Assembly (NCBI GenBank): GCA_029260555.1
Contig: JAJDCZ010000022.1
Coordinates: forward strand, 62,001 to 126,000
DNA: 64,000 nt
DNA from: Phycisphaerales bacterium
GTDB taxonomy: Bacteria > Planctomycetota > Phycisphaerae > Phycisphaerales > UBA1924
Direction of reading: 5' to 3'
The translations under genes and the position numbers were made by a program. Of the stretch, positions 1 to 8,705 are shown piece after piece (within the stretch, counting starts at the first letter, position 1; each line of letters opens with the position of its first letter). The notes beneath the pieces were generated by a model. The model had not been told where the DNA came from, searched no databases, and saw nothing but the letters and a program-made list of their open reading frames with translations.

Positions 1-1675
1 CTTGCTTTCCATCCCGGTTGTTGACCGTGATGAAGCCCGATTTGCTCAGGCCAGTCGGCAAATGTTCGAGTCAATCGCCTTTCCGACTGCTGCCCGCAAC
101 CCCGATCTGCACGCTGGCGGGCTGGTTGTGCCCATGGTTGGTGAGAAGCCGAGGCTGAACAAGCCGCCGATGATCTACTGGCTTCAGTCATCATCATCAG
201 CACTCTTGACCGGGGGACAGCCAGAGCATGATCGCATCTGGATGTATCGTCTGCCCTCGCTCATTGCAGGCATCGGCATCGTGTTGATCACATTCCAGCT
301 GGGCTTGTGGATGTTTGAGCCTCGCGTGGGATTGCTGGCTGGTGCATTGATTGCATTATCACCAGTGTTTGTCTGGGAAGCGCACCAGGCGCGGGCTGAC
401 ATGGTGATGGTCTTGTTTACAACGCTGGCACTGGCTCTGCTCTATCGCATTTGGCAGAGGCAGGATCGAAGCTGGTTTCTTGCAATCGGATTTTGGATCT
501 GCGTCTCGCTGGGCATTCTCACCAAAGGCCCGATCACGCCCATGATCCTGATCCTCACCACATTGAGCATTTCTTTTGTGTGCCGAGACTTTCGCTGGCT
601 TGGGCGCACAAAGCCCGTCATTGGCCTTTTTATTGTCCTCCTGCTTGTGCTGCCATGGGTGGTGCTGGTCGCTCTGAGGGTGGGCTTTGAGAACTACGCC
701 AGTCTGGTGTTTGACGAAACGCTGGGGCGAAGTGCCAGTGCAAAAGAGGGGCACGCTGGCCCCCCCGGCTATCACCTGATCCTGCTGGTGGTTCTGTTCT
801 GGCCCGGGTCAATGCTGGCGGGCGCTGCGGTGCTGCAGCAATTTTCCACAGCCCTGCCTCGCAAAGTGTCCGTAATTGCAGATAAATTGCGACCTCGTCG
901 AATCTGGCAGGCGATTGTTCATCGCACGCCCGGCGAGCCTCAAGCGTTGTTTCTAATCGCCTGGGTTGTGCCCAGCTGGATCATCTTTGAGATTGTGCGC
1001 ACAAAGCTGCCTCATTACACCATGCCTTTGTACCCTGCGATTGCGCTGCTGACCGCCAAGAGCCTGGTCGACCTGACCCGGGCTCGCTGGTCGCTTAGTC
1101 GACTTGAACGAACGGGGCTGTGGTTCTGGCTGGTGCTTTGTGCAGTGATCGCAGCCAGCCCAATGATCCTGAACAGCGTGCTGCGCTCACAAAACACGGC
1201 ACCCAGCATTGACCCAGTGCTCATCGCGGGGCTTGTGATATTGGTTGGTCTTTTTGTTGTCGTTAGCCGAGCCATTTTCCACCAGAATCTGATGCGAGCC
1301 CAACTGGCAAGTCTGGCTATTGCCTGGTTGACCAGCATCACGCTTCTGGGGCGTGTGCTGCCAAATGCTGAGATGATCTGGGTGACGCCTGGCCTGATGC
1401 AGGCGATTGAGAAGATTGATCCAGAGCACACCAGACCCATCGCAGCGATTGAGTATCACGAAGACAGCCTGGTGTTTGCAACCCGAAGTCGTCTGTCCAG
1501 AATCAATGCTGATCAACTTGGTGCATGGTCAGTGCAAAATCCTGCAGGATTAATCATTCAGCCGTACCACGAGGACTTGATTGATCCAGAAACTTTCATC
1601 GCCCGCATCACAGGCTACAACTATTCCAGAGGCCGCCGTGTCGATCTCGCCATCCAGACGACAACAAAACCATGA
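1..1675 (+). CDS. GT39/ArnT-type membrane glycosyltransferase (5' end cut by window)
   Basis: The frame is open from the first base and already lies inside the family's conserved N-terminal block, so the real start is upstream of the window; 557 residues are visible. It should be an inner-membrane enzyme that moves a sugar from a polyprenyl-phosphate carrier to a lipid or protein on the outer face of the membrane. Visible support: DRDEARFAQASRQM at residues 8-21, the acidic first periplasmic loop typical of ArnT/PMT enzymes; KPPMIYWLQ at 54-62; about ten hydrophobic segments up to residue 450; and a soluble C-terminal part of about 100 residues. Its TGA overlaps the truB start in an ATGA, so the two are probably co-translated. 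Unlike the next genes its plus strand is G-rich rather than C-rich. The acceptor cannot be told from sequence. Confidence 0.8.
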   Translation, partial: LLSIPVVDRDEARFAQASRQMFESIAFPTAARNPDLHAGGLVVPMVGEKPRLNKPPMIYWLQSSSSALLTGGQPEHDRIWMYRLPSLIAGIGIVLITFQLGLWMFEPRVGLLAGALIALSPVFVWEAHQARADMVMVLFTTLALALLYRIWQRQDRSWFLAIGFWICVSLGILTKGPITPMILILTTLSISFVCRDFRWLGRTKPVIGLFIVLLLVLPWVVLVALRVGFENYASLVFDETLGRSASAKEGHAGPPGYHLILLVVLFWPGSMLAGAAVLQQFSTALPRKVSVIADKLRPRRIWQAIVHRTPGEPQALFLIAWVVPSWIIFEIVRTKLPHYTMPLYPAIALLTAKSLVDLTRARWSLSRLERTGLWFWLVLCAVIAASPMILNSVLRSQNTAPSIDPVLIAGLVILVGLFVVVSRAIFHQNLMRAQLASLAIAWLTSITLLGRVLPNAEMIWVTPGLMQAIEKIDPEHTRPIAAIEYHEDSLVFATRSRLSRINADQLGAWSVQNPAGLIIQPYHEDLIDPETFIARITGYNYSRGRRVDLAIQTTTKP

Positions 1676-2418
1676 CTGATTCGACAGACCTTGAACAACT
1701 CAATGCGCCCCCGCCCACACCATCTGGGCTTCTTGTTATTGACAAGCCTGTGAGAATCACATCGATGGGTGTGTGTTCAGCGATTCGCCGTCGCCTGCGT
1801 GCAGGTGGAGCTCCCAAGCGCATCAAGGTCGGGCACTGTGGCACGCTCGACCCTCGAGCCACAGGCGTGCTCGTGGTCATGGTGGGCAAAGCCACAAAGC
1901 ACTGCCAGTCGCTCATGGGCACACTCAAGTGCTATCGCACAGAGATTGACCTTCTGCACATCAGCACAACCGATGATCTTGAAGGCGATTTAGTCGAGGT
2001 CAGCGTGTTTCGCGCGCCATCACTCGAAGAAATCAATGAAGCCTGCAATAAACTCGTAGGCACCATCATGCAAACGCCCCCAGCCTACAGCGCCATGAAA
2101 GTAGGCGGGCAGCGTGCATACAAACTGGCAAGAGAAGGAAAAAAAGTCCACCTTGAACCTCGCCCGGTGGTCATTGATTCTATTGAGGTACTCAGCTATG
2201 CCTGGCCCATGCTCACGCTGGACATTGTCTGTGGTAAAGGCACCTACATCCGAAGTCTTGGGCGAGACATCGGCGCATCATTGGGTGCTGGGGGTGTATT
2301 GACAGCTCTGCGACGCACCGCTGTGGGAAGCTACACAATCGATCAGGCAACGCCTCTGGATGATCTGCCCGACCAACTGGAACAGTCAGACCTGATGCCG
2401 ATTCAGCTTGATCAGTGA
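1672..2418 (+). CDS. truB: tRNA pseudouridine(55) synthase TruB
   Basis: Makes pseudouridine 55 in the T-loop of most tRNAs. The 248-residue protein has the family core from residue 19, with the catalytic motif HCGTLDPRATGVL in which Asp60 is the nucleophile, followed by the SAMKVGGQRAYKLAREG block that is also typical of TruB. It is shorter than E. coli TruB (314 residues) because the C-terminal PUA-like domain is reduced, as in many bacteria. The ATG lies in the ATGA overlap with the glycosyltransferase. It is usually found next to infB and rbfA; here it is not. The convergent membrane-protein gene ends 17 bases beyond its stop. Confidence 0.95.
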   Translation: MTDSTDLEQLNAPPPTPSGLLVIDKPVRITSMGVCSAIRRRLRAGGAPKRIKVGHCGTLDPRATGVLVVMVGKATKHCQSLMGTLKCYRTEIDLLHISTTDDLEGDLVEVSVFRAPSLEEINEACNKLVGTIMQTPPAYSAMKVGGQRAYKLAREGKKVHLEPRPVVIDSIEVLSYAWPMLTLDIVCGKGTYIRSLGRDIGASLGAGGVLTALRRTAVGSYTIDQATPLDDLPDQLEQSDLMPIQLDQ

Positions 2419-2434
2419 TTCTGTCAGCGACAGG

Positions 2435-3643
2435 TTATTCGTCGTCCTGTTGCATCGCCTGATGTCGCAGCTCAAGAGCCATTGCAGCTTCTGCTTCAGC
2501 CTGGCCCGGCACCCACAGCTCGCTGGTGTCCTGACCATCGACATGTCTTCGCATCGTCAGGTAGAGCATCGTCGAAGCGCAGCCATAGAAGCTGTACAAA
2601 AACCCGAGTGCCACAATCAAAGGCAACAATCCCCAGAAACCAAGCCAGAGCCGCACCCAGTGCGATATCTCAACGGGCACCTCAGTTTCAGCAATACTTC
2701 CAGCACCGAGAATCATCGCACTGATCTCAGGCCCCGCCACCCACCCTGCGGTTTCTGCTGAGATCCAGCGCGTCCCAAGCGCAACACCAAAGGCGATGGA
2801 ACACACAACAACACCTTGCACCAGCAAAATCAACGAGTACCAGATCAATCGGCCCGGTCGTCCCGCCACGATGGCAAGCCCGCGCGAGATGCCATCTACA
2901 CCATCGGTGCCTTCACAGACCACGGCTGTGGAAAACAATGGAGTTGCCAGTATCGCACCTATTGCCAGCAAACACACCGTCATGGCGCCGATCAAAATCA
3001 AGCCGAATCCCATCACGCCCAGAAATCGAACAAACGGAATCCCCATCAGAAGCCAGGTTCCCGCAGCCAGAACCAACATCAACCCCGCCATGATCAGCCA
3101 TGCACCAGCCTGCGAAACAATGATCGAAACCACGCGATCAAAGGCAAAGCCAAGCCCCTTCCCCGCACCCATGGAACGATCCAGACAATACTCTTCTGCG
3201 GCCATGCGGCTGATCGCAGCCAAACCGATGATCTCAATCACACCCATCGGCACCGCCACCAGCACCATTCGCCAGGGAGCGATTGCAAAGGTATCAAAAT
3301 AAGGCACAAACACCGTTGCCATGAAACCGTGCTCGTGAATGTTTGCAAAGGAAAAAGACTCCACAGTTTCCCAGATCGCTACAAGCCACAGGTCAACCAG
3401 AGGCTCAAGGTTGCCAATCGCAGCGACCAGACGATCCAGCGATACAACTGCAAACGCGATCAGGATGCCCACTATCAGCCGATGCAGATGCACCGCAAGC
3501 CCCGCACTCTTGAGTAGCGCAGGCCAAGTCAGATCCGCAAACAAATCGCTGGCTGTCAACCCAAAGGCGTGCGCCAGATTGGGTCCAGCGCTGTCTTCGC
3601 GGGATTGATGATGGGAGGGAGGGGGTGTGGGAGGGGGGGTCAT
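2435..3643 (-). CDS. Multi-spanning membrane protein, unknown function
   Basis: I do not recognise a named family. The 402 residues begin with a Pro/Ser/His-rich cytosolic tail (about 25 residues), followed by roughly six to eight hydrophobic segments: near 45-70, 108-145, 160-185, 195-250, 275-300 and 335-365. A loop with the sequence EGTDGVDGISRGLAI, just before a Trp-Tyr-rich membrane segment, resembles the 'D..DAL.RS' loop of several bacterial membrane proteins that handle lipids or sit beside ABC exporters, but this is too weak for a function. The short acidic C-terminus ends in QQDDE. It is convergent with truB, with 16 bases between the stops, and stands alone on its strand. Confidence 0.7.
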   Translation of the reverse strand: MTPPPTPPPSHHQSREDSAGPNLAHAFGLTASDLFADLTWPALLKSAGLAVHLHRLIVGILIAFAVVSLDRLVAAIGNLEPLVDLWLVAIWETVESFSFANIHEHGFMATVFVPYFDTFAIAPWRMVLVAVPMGVIEIIGLAAISRMAAEEYCLDRSMGAGKGLGFAFDRVVSIIVSQAGAWLIMAGLMLVLAAGTWLLMGIPFVRFLGVMGFGLILIGAMTVCLLAIGAILATPLFSTAVVCEGTDGVDGISRGLAIVAGRPGRLIWYSLILLVQGVVVCSIAFGVALGTRWISAETAGWVAGPEISAMILGAGSIAETEVPVEISHWVRLWLGFWGLLPLIVALGFLYSFYGCASTMLYLTMRRHVDGQDTSELWVPGQAEAEAAMALELRHQAMQQDDE

Positions 3644-3987
3644 GTCAACTCCAGATGATGGCCATGAAACGACGCGCCTTGTCTGCCCAATAAGTATATG
3701 TCAGTTACTGACGCGCGGAATGGCTTTCTCAGCATTCAGCTCAGGTGGCTGCGGAGGATGCTGTGCCCTGATGCACACAATTCGTACACATTGCGTGTTT
3801 TACAAGCAATCATCAAGCGAATATTCTGCACAGGTATCATCAAACACCTGAAGATTTGCTCTGAATCACAACCTTGTACATGGCAAGTCTTGCTGGGCAC
3901 AGCCCAGGTATTGTCGTATCATATTGATCAACTTGTCGCAGCGGGTTATTGAAAATGATCGCTGCATGAAACAGAAGGGAGCACGCT
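3644..3987. other. Intergenic region before lemA
   Basis: This 344-base stretch separates two divergently read genes, so it should hold promoters for both. I see a small dyad, GTCAG-TTA-CTGAC, at 3700-3712, flanked by two copies of GACGCGC (about 3671 and 3711). A good purine-rich ribosome binding site (AAGGGAG, about 3975-3981) precedes the GTG start of lemA. I could not pick out a convincing -35/-10 pair and see no gene or repeat here. Confidence 0.4.
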
Positions 3988-4569
3988 GTGGGGATTTGGA
4001 TCGGACTTGGAATTGTCGCTGTACTTTTTGTTGTCGTATTGATGTGGTTCATGGGCATGTACAACATGCTCATTCGCAGGCGTGTTGACTGTGACAATGG
4101 CTGGTCACAGATTGATGTACAGCTCAAACGCCGTCACGACCTCATCCCCAACCTTGTCGAAACCGTCAAGGGCTACGCCTCGCACGAAAAAGAAACCCTC
4201 CAGGGCGTCATCGCAGCCCGCTCTCAAGCCGTGTCAGTCCATGATGACAGCAGCAAAGGCGTTGCGGACCAGGCCAGAGCAGAAGGCGAGCTTACCCAGG
4301 CGCTGGGCAGGCTCTTTGCTGTTGCGGAAGCCTATCCGGATCTTAAAGCCAATCAGGGCTTTGGCCAGCTTCAGGAAGAACTGTCATCGACGGAAAATAA
4401 AATCTCGTTTTCGCGTCAGCATTACAACGATACCGTGGGTCGATATGAAACCACGCGACAGGTCTTCCCGACCAACATCATTGCGGGTTTTTTCAACTTC
4501 AAGCCTCGTGAATACTTTGAGCTTGATTCTGAAGCTGAGCGTGCGGTGCCCAAGGTCAGCTTCTCATGA
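3988..4569 (+). CDS. lemA: LemA family protein
   Basis: A 193-residue LemA protein: an N-terminal membrane anchor (residues 2-24), then a helical cytosolic domain with the family signature RRRVDCDNGWSQIDVQLKRR and RHDLIPNLVETVKGYASHE, and the conserved LSSTENKISFSRQHYND block. The GTG start is chosen because AAGGGAG lies seven bases upstream and the anchor follows immediately. LemA proteins are widespread and often paired with an M48 metalloprotease or a TPM-domain protein; that is the case here, since the protease start overlaps the lemA stop in an ATGA. The biochemical role of LemA is not settled; a part in membrane-stress response with the protease is inferred from the pairing. Confidence 0.92.
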   Translation: MGIWIGLGIVAVLFVVVLMWFMGMYNMLIRRRVDCDNGWSQIDVQLKRRHDLIPNLVETVKGYASHEKETLQGVIAARSQAVSVHDDSSKGVADQARAEGELTQALGRLFAVAEAYPDLKANQGFGQLQEELSSTENKISFSRQHYNDTVGRYETTRQVFPTNIIAGFFNFKPREYFELDSEAERAVPKVSFS

Positions 4570-5615
4570 CCGACCCGGCCCCGTCACATCTTGACGAGCT
4601 TCGCAAAACACTGGCTGATGACATCCGTGCCTATCCAGGCACACTCACCTACATCGATCTGATTCGCAAAAACAAGCGTCAAAGCATGTTGCTCATTGGG
4701 CTCATGTTCATTTTGACAGCAGCTGTAGGCGCTCTGATCGCCATTGCCATCACGATCTGGGTGGGTGTGGATACTCAGCGCGGGCAAGAGGTGCTTGTTG
4801 GTGCTGCAGCAGCAGGCATCGTGGCGGGTTTGCTTACAGCCCTGATCATGACACTCTGGAGCTGGTCTTCAGGTGCGGGCGCCATATTGCGGATGAGTGG
4901 TGCCAGGCAGATCACGCCTCAGGACGACCCTGAGCTATTCAATGTGGTCGATGAAATGCGCATCGCAGCAGGGCTGCCCATGCCCTCGGTGTATCTGGTC
5001 AAAGACTCTGCCATGAACGCCTTTGCCACCGGGCGTGATCCTGAACATGCTGCCGTTGTCATTACTACAGGCCTGCGAGAAAAGCTCACCCGCGATGAAC
5101 TCCAAGGCGTAATTGCCCACGAAATGGCTCATGTCAGACATCTGGACATCCGTTTTTCCATGCTCATGGCCACCATGGTCGGGCTCATCGTTTTTGCTTG
5201 TGACGCCTTGCTCCGCGTCGCGTGGTACTCCGGTGGCACAGGCCGATCCCGCCGATCCAGTAACTCCAATGCATCCGGTGCCATTGTGCTTCTGGTTCTT
5301 GCTCTCGTGCTGGCAGTCATAGCGCCCTTTCTGGCAAGGGTGATTCAGATGGCCTACTCAAGGCAACGCGAATACCTGGCTGATGCCGGTGCAGTCGAGC
5401 TGACGCGTAATCCCCAAAGTTTGGCAAGTGCCTTATCAAAGCTGGCTGGGGATCATGAGCCTCTGGTCGATCGAGCCAACCGAGGCACAGCCCATCTCTA
5501 TATCATCAACCCCTTGCGCAAAATGCGTTCGTCAGGTCAGTCGCTCAACTCAATGCTCAGCTCACACCCGCCTGTCAAAGAACGCATCGCCCGCCTTCTG
5601 GCGCTCACACGATAA
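4566..5615 (+). CDS. M48 family membrane metalloprotease (HtpX-like)
   Basis: A zinc protease of the inner membrane, related to HtpX, which removes damaged membrane proteins. In the 349 residues there are two membrane segments near 40-66 and 77-98, the zinc site HEMAH at 185-189 (His185, Glu186, His189), two further hydrophobic stretches (about 198-218 and 237-258), and YSRQREYLADA near 270 carrying the third zinc ligand Glu and the Asp typical of M48B. The C-terminal SHPPVKERIARL is also a family mark. It starts in the ATGA overlap with lemA. It is longer than E. coli HtpX (293 residues), mostly through an extra N-terminal cytosolic stretch. Confidence 0.92.
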   Translation: MTDPAPSHLDELRKTLADDIRAYPGTLTYIDLIRKNKRQSMLLIGLMFILTAAVGALIAIAITIWVGVDTQRGQEVLVGAAAAGIVAGLLTALIMTLWSWSSGAGAILRMSGARQITPQDDPELFNVVDEMRIAAGLPMPSVYLVKDSAMNAFATGRDPEHAAVVITTGLREKLTRDELQGVIAHEMAHVRHLDIRFSMLMATMVGLIVFACDALLRVAWYSGGTGRSRRSSNSNASGAIVLLVLALVLAVIAPFLARVIQMAYSRQREYLADAGAVELTRNPQSLASALSKLAGDHEPLVDRANRGTAHLYIINPLRKMRSSGQSLNSMLSSHPPVKERIARLLALTR

Positions 5616-5653
5616 AATCAGCGTGCATTCTTAAACAGAGTGCATTGTCTCTT

Positions 5654-5683
5654 TTGACGATTGGCATTTGCATGTATTGTAAT
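5654..5683 (+). promoter_or_regulatory. Candidate sigma-70 promoter
   Basis: TTGACG (5654-5659) and TGTAAT (5678-5683), 18 bases apart, each match the sigma-70 consensus at five of six places. It would give a leader of about 210 bases before the gene at 5900. No terminator is obvious after the protease gene, so read-through is also possible. Confidence 0.4.
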
Positions 5684-5899
5684 TTGAAAAAACCCAGGCT
5701 GTCAGAGGTTGCTCAAACGACCTGTTTTTTGGTCAACGAAAGACGAAGCTGGTAATTCTCAGATTTATTTTGGAAATATCCGGGTGGGATGAAGGATTCA
5801 CCAGAGAATTGTATTGGTTGAGACTGTGAGCGCAGGTTAGAATGGTGCACTGCAAGAGTAAATTTTTTTGACTGAACAGCATGATCAGGAGACACGAGA

Positions 5900-7285
5900 A
5901 TGCGATTTCATTTCATAATTGCAGTGCTTGCCATCGCTCTTGTTGCACCGATCGGGACGGCAGAGGACACACTCGAACTTTCCGATGGACGCGTGCTTTC
6001 GGGGACTTTCATTCAGCAGCGCGATGGACTCGTATGGTTTGAATATCGCGTTCATGGCCTTTTGCAGACGCACACATTCCGAGAATCGACCGTTGTTCGC
6101 ATTGACATTGATCCCGCTTCAACTCTGGATTCAAAAAAGCCAGAGGGGGATACAGAAAGGTCAGAGGATAGTACGACTCCTGAAAAGGTCGTTACTGATA
6201 CACAAACTGCTGATGTCGAGACGGATCAACTCGTCATCCCACGGGAAAACATACAGCGAGTTCGAGATGATTTTGTCTCACTTGCGCCGTTTCTGTCAAT
6301 GGATCAGCAGATAACGATGGAAATATTGAATGCGATTAAGGTCGCGGAAAAAGTTGTCCGCATCCATTCGTATGCCTCTGCGAGCTTTGACTCCCACCCC
6401 ATTCTGGCGAGCGTGGGCACAGCTCATATGAAGTATTTGATTGAGTCTGAATCCAGAGTCACCCTCGTTTATCGCGCTGAAGAAGTTGATTTGGAGTCGC
6501 TTTTTTTGGAAGCCTTCTCGAGATTGGCTGAAAACGAAGCGATCCGAATCTGGCAAGCAGAGCTTGAGTATAAATGTTATATTGGCTATCGACGAATCAT
6601 TCCAGTAGCTGCGGCTCTGGCAGCTTCGCCAGACAGAGAGGATCTTGGGCGGTTACAGATCGAAGACCATCGTGGTCAATTATCCCTGGTCAATCACTCA
6701 GATGTTGAGCTCACAAATACAACCCTTGTGGTAACATTCAAGTCGCCAACAAATCAACAAGAAACCGTCTTTTATTTTGTGCCAAGCTGGCCAGCAGGGG
6801 CAAACTATGAACTCCGTACGCCACTGGGATGGAGCAATCGTGGGGGCCCGATGCCAATGCGGCTTTCAGCCCGGGTGCTCAGCGACCAATGGAGCACAAC
6901 AACCACGGGCTTTGAACTGCCGGACGGGGGACAGCGTGCTGTCAAGAATGAGTTTTATCGTATTGAAAGACTGATTTCTTCCTCACCGGGCAATGCAGTC
7001 GCATTACTCCAAAAGCTAAAGGGCCAACTTCCAGCAATTAAAGAGTTCCAAACGAATTATCGTGATCTCTACCGTCAAGCCAGAATCCGCCTTAATGGGC
7101 AAATTGATGCTCTGAATGAATCACTCAAAAGGCAGCGAGCAAAGCTTCGTGATCTTCAAAAGCAGGCAAGATCACGAAAAGCTTCGGACAGCACCAAGGA
7201 ATATGCCCGCAGGAAGATCAAGAGCTTGGAAGCCAATATTCGCCAGACAAAGGACCGTCTTGCTGAACTGCGACGGATGAAATAA
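5900..7285 (+). CDS. Exported protein with C-terminal coiled coil, unknown function
   Basis: 461 residues with a clear signal peptide (residues 1-22, cleavage after GTA or close to it). Residues 23-75 form a small beta-rich unit of the type 'LSDGRVLSGTF..RDGLVWFEYRVHG', seen at the start of many exported planctomycete proteins. The middle (about 110-340) is mixed alpha/beta with no family I know. Residues 350-461 are highly charged and helical, ending in a Lys/Arg/Glu-rich coiled coil (LNESLKRQRAKLRDLQKQAR and similar). A GAGACACGAG stretch precedes the ATG. Base use is less GC-rich than its neighbours. It stands alone, with large gaps on both sides, and may act in the periplasm as a structural or envelope protein, but that is a guess. 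Confidence 0.65.
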   Translation: MRFHFIIAVLAIALVAPIGTAEDTLELSDGRVLSGTFIQQRDGLVWFEYRVHGLLQTHTFRESTVVRIDIDPASTLDSKKPEGDTERSEDSTTPEKVVTDTQTADVETDQLVIPRENIQRVRDDFVSLAPFLSMDQQITMEILNAIKVAEKVVRIHSYASASFDSHPILASVGTAHMKYLIESESRVTLVYRAEEVDLESLFLEAFSRLAENEAIRIWQAELEYKCYIGYRRIIPVAAALAASPDREDLGRLQIEDHRGQLSLVNHSDVELTNTTLVVTFKSPTNQQETVFYFVPSWPAGANYELRTPLGWSNRGGPMPMRLSARVLSDQWSTTTTGFELPDGGQRAVKNEFYRIERLISSSPGNAVALLQKLKGQLPAIKEFQTNYRDLYRQARIRLNGQIDALNESLKRQRAKLRDLQKQARSRKASDSTKEYARRKIKSLEANIRQTKDRLAELRRMK

Positions 7286-7721
7286 GCGGGTAAGTGCTTG
7301 GGAGGACCACTCCTGAAGCGTTCGCAAAATCGTGCTATTCGCAGTGATTAATCTATATGCAGGGTGCCACTACTCGCCGTCTTCGGCGCAGTAGTGTTTC
7401 TACAGATAAATGAACAAAGACGCTACTGCGCTGCTGCGCATCGAGTAATGGCACCTTCACCATCAGGCTTCACGAGAAATCCTCCGAGGCACGAATGTCT
7501 TACTGTTTTGATTTGTTCCGAGTAGATTTTCGGGCTTCAAATGCAGATATTGAACTGCACCATGCCTGCTCGTTGAACAATCCGTGTTGTCGATCAGCAT
7601 TCAAATCACACTCTTCTACCAATCCACAAGTCTTTGTTCAGCACATCCTCTGTAAAGGCTGTGCGAGCGGATGAATGAGCAGGGCTTGATCTTTGCGGTT
7701 TCATAAGCCATCATCTTGATC
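7286..7721. other. Intergenic region with a long inverted repeat
   Basis: A gap of 436 bases between two plus-strand genes. Its main content is the inverted repeat at 7363-7455 listed separately. The rest (7456-7721) is AT-richer and shows no tRNA, no plausible open frame with a ribosome binding site and no clear terminator. Confidence 0.5.
7363..7455. repeat. Interrupted long inverted repeat (stem-loop element)
   Basis: Outer arms of 14 bases (7363-7376 and 7442-7455) pair with a single mismatch; inner arms of 12 bases (7386-7397 and 7420-7431) also pair with a single mismatch. Between them on each side lie 9-10 unpaired bases, and the end loop is 22 bases. The whole would fold into a rod of about 93 bases with a central bubble. 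The shape recalls a structured RNA or a folded-DNA mobile element such as a REP dimer; I cannot tell whether it is transcribed. Confidence 0.6.
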
Positions 7722-8648
7722 ATGCAGGAAACGCTAATACGCTGGTCGATCATCACTTTCTCCGGAGCTGTCCTCGGGCCAACAGCGGGCTGGCTTGTCT
7801 CTACACTGCATCTGTCAGATGGCAGCGATGCCGCCACACTTCTTGTCAACAGTTCTTCCGTCATGGGTCTGCTCGCGGGGCTGGGTGTCATGGCGTTGAC
7901 CACGATCGCAGCACTGATCGCAGCAAAGCTGGCTGACAGCGCCACGGGTTTTCTTTGTGCAGGTCTGGTCCTGGGCTGGGCTGCCTGGCGTAGCGGCGAC
8001 ATGGAAACCATGCTCTTGATCACACGCAACCCTGCCATATTCTGGACCCTTGCCCTCGAAGGCGCCATGCTGATAGCCTTTGGTATCGCGCTGTGTGCAG
8101 CAATTTGCACTCTTGGCAACAGAAATCTCCATGCCGATCAAGACGGGCTTGAGAGCAACAAGCCTCTGAGCCGTGAGATTGGTTCATTGATCTTTAACGC
8201 TGTTTCAAGCACAGGTGGACTTCTGGGCAATGCTGCAGCATTTATCGCAGCAGCGGTGGGGGTGTGGATCGTGGCCTGGTCGAGCCTCAAGGGCCAGACG
8301 GTCTGGGCGGTGATCGCAGGTGCGATGCTCGCTGGTGCTGCCAGCCGTGTCGTAGACCCCCGCATACCCACCGTCTCAATTTTCCGGACCATCCTCCTGC
8401 TGGCTGTGCTGGGTCCCATAGCAGGTGCCTTGCTCGTCGGTGCAGATGCGGTTCAGGCTGCTCATCGGGGCACGATCACCGCTCTGGCCCTGCCGATGCC
8501 TCTGGACTGGCTGGCGGGAGCCTTCCTGGGCATACCCATCGGCCTGGGGTGGGCCAGTTCCATGACCGACAAGGTCGAACATGAAATCGACCCCAAGCCA
8601 CCTCACGCCGCTGAGCCGCCTCAGAGCACCTCGCATCAAGCTGGCTGA
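7722..8648 (+). CDS. Multi-spanning membrane protein, unknown function
   Basis: About 308 residues, nearly all hydrophobic, with roughly seven or eight membrane segments rich in Ala, Gly, Leu and Ile; small polar loops (NLHADQDGLESNKPLSREIG near 135-155) and a polar Pro/His-rich C-terminal tail. I chose ATG 7722; a TTG two codons upstream (7716) is possible. No named family is recognised. The next gene, folE2, starts about 60 bases beyond the stop, and the two could share a transcript, but there is no reason from sequence to link them in function. Confidence 0.65.
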   Translation: MQETLIRWSIITFSGAVLGPTAGWLVSTLHLSDGSDAATLLVNSSSVMGLLAGLGVMALTTIAALIAAKLADSATGFLCAGLVLGWAAWRSGDMETMLLITRNPAIFWTLALEGAMLIAFGIALCAAICTLGNRNLHADQDGLESNKPLSREIGSLIFNAVSSTGGLLGNAAAFIAAAVGVWIVAWSSLKGQTVWAVIAGAMLAGAASRVVDPRIPTVSIFRTILLLAVLGPIAGALLVGADAVQAAHRGTITALALPMPLDWLAGAFLGIPIGLGWASSMTDKVEHEIDPKPPHAAEPPQSTSHQAG

Positions 8649-8705
8649 GTGAATCAATCAGCGGACAACTCGGTCCAAACTCTCTGCAGGCCTAGACTTG
8701 TCTAC

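Noticed and set aside
1-1675. Start at the TTG at base 2 for the first gene.
   Set aside because: The conserved DRDEARFAQ block begins only seven residues later, so the natural start is upstream of the window.
7363-7455. Integron attC site suggested by the rod-like inverted repeat.
   Set aside because: The conserved GTTRRRY / RYYYAAC core sites are absent and no integrase or gene cassette is nearby.
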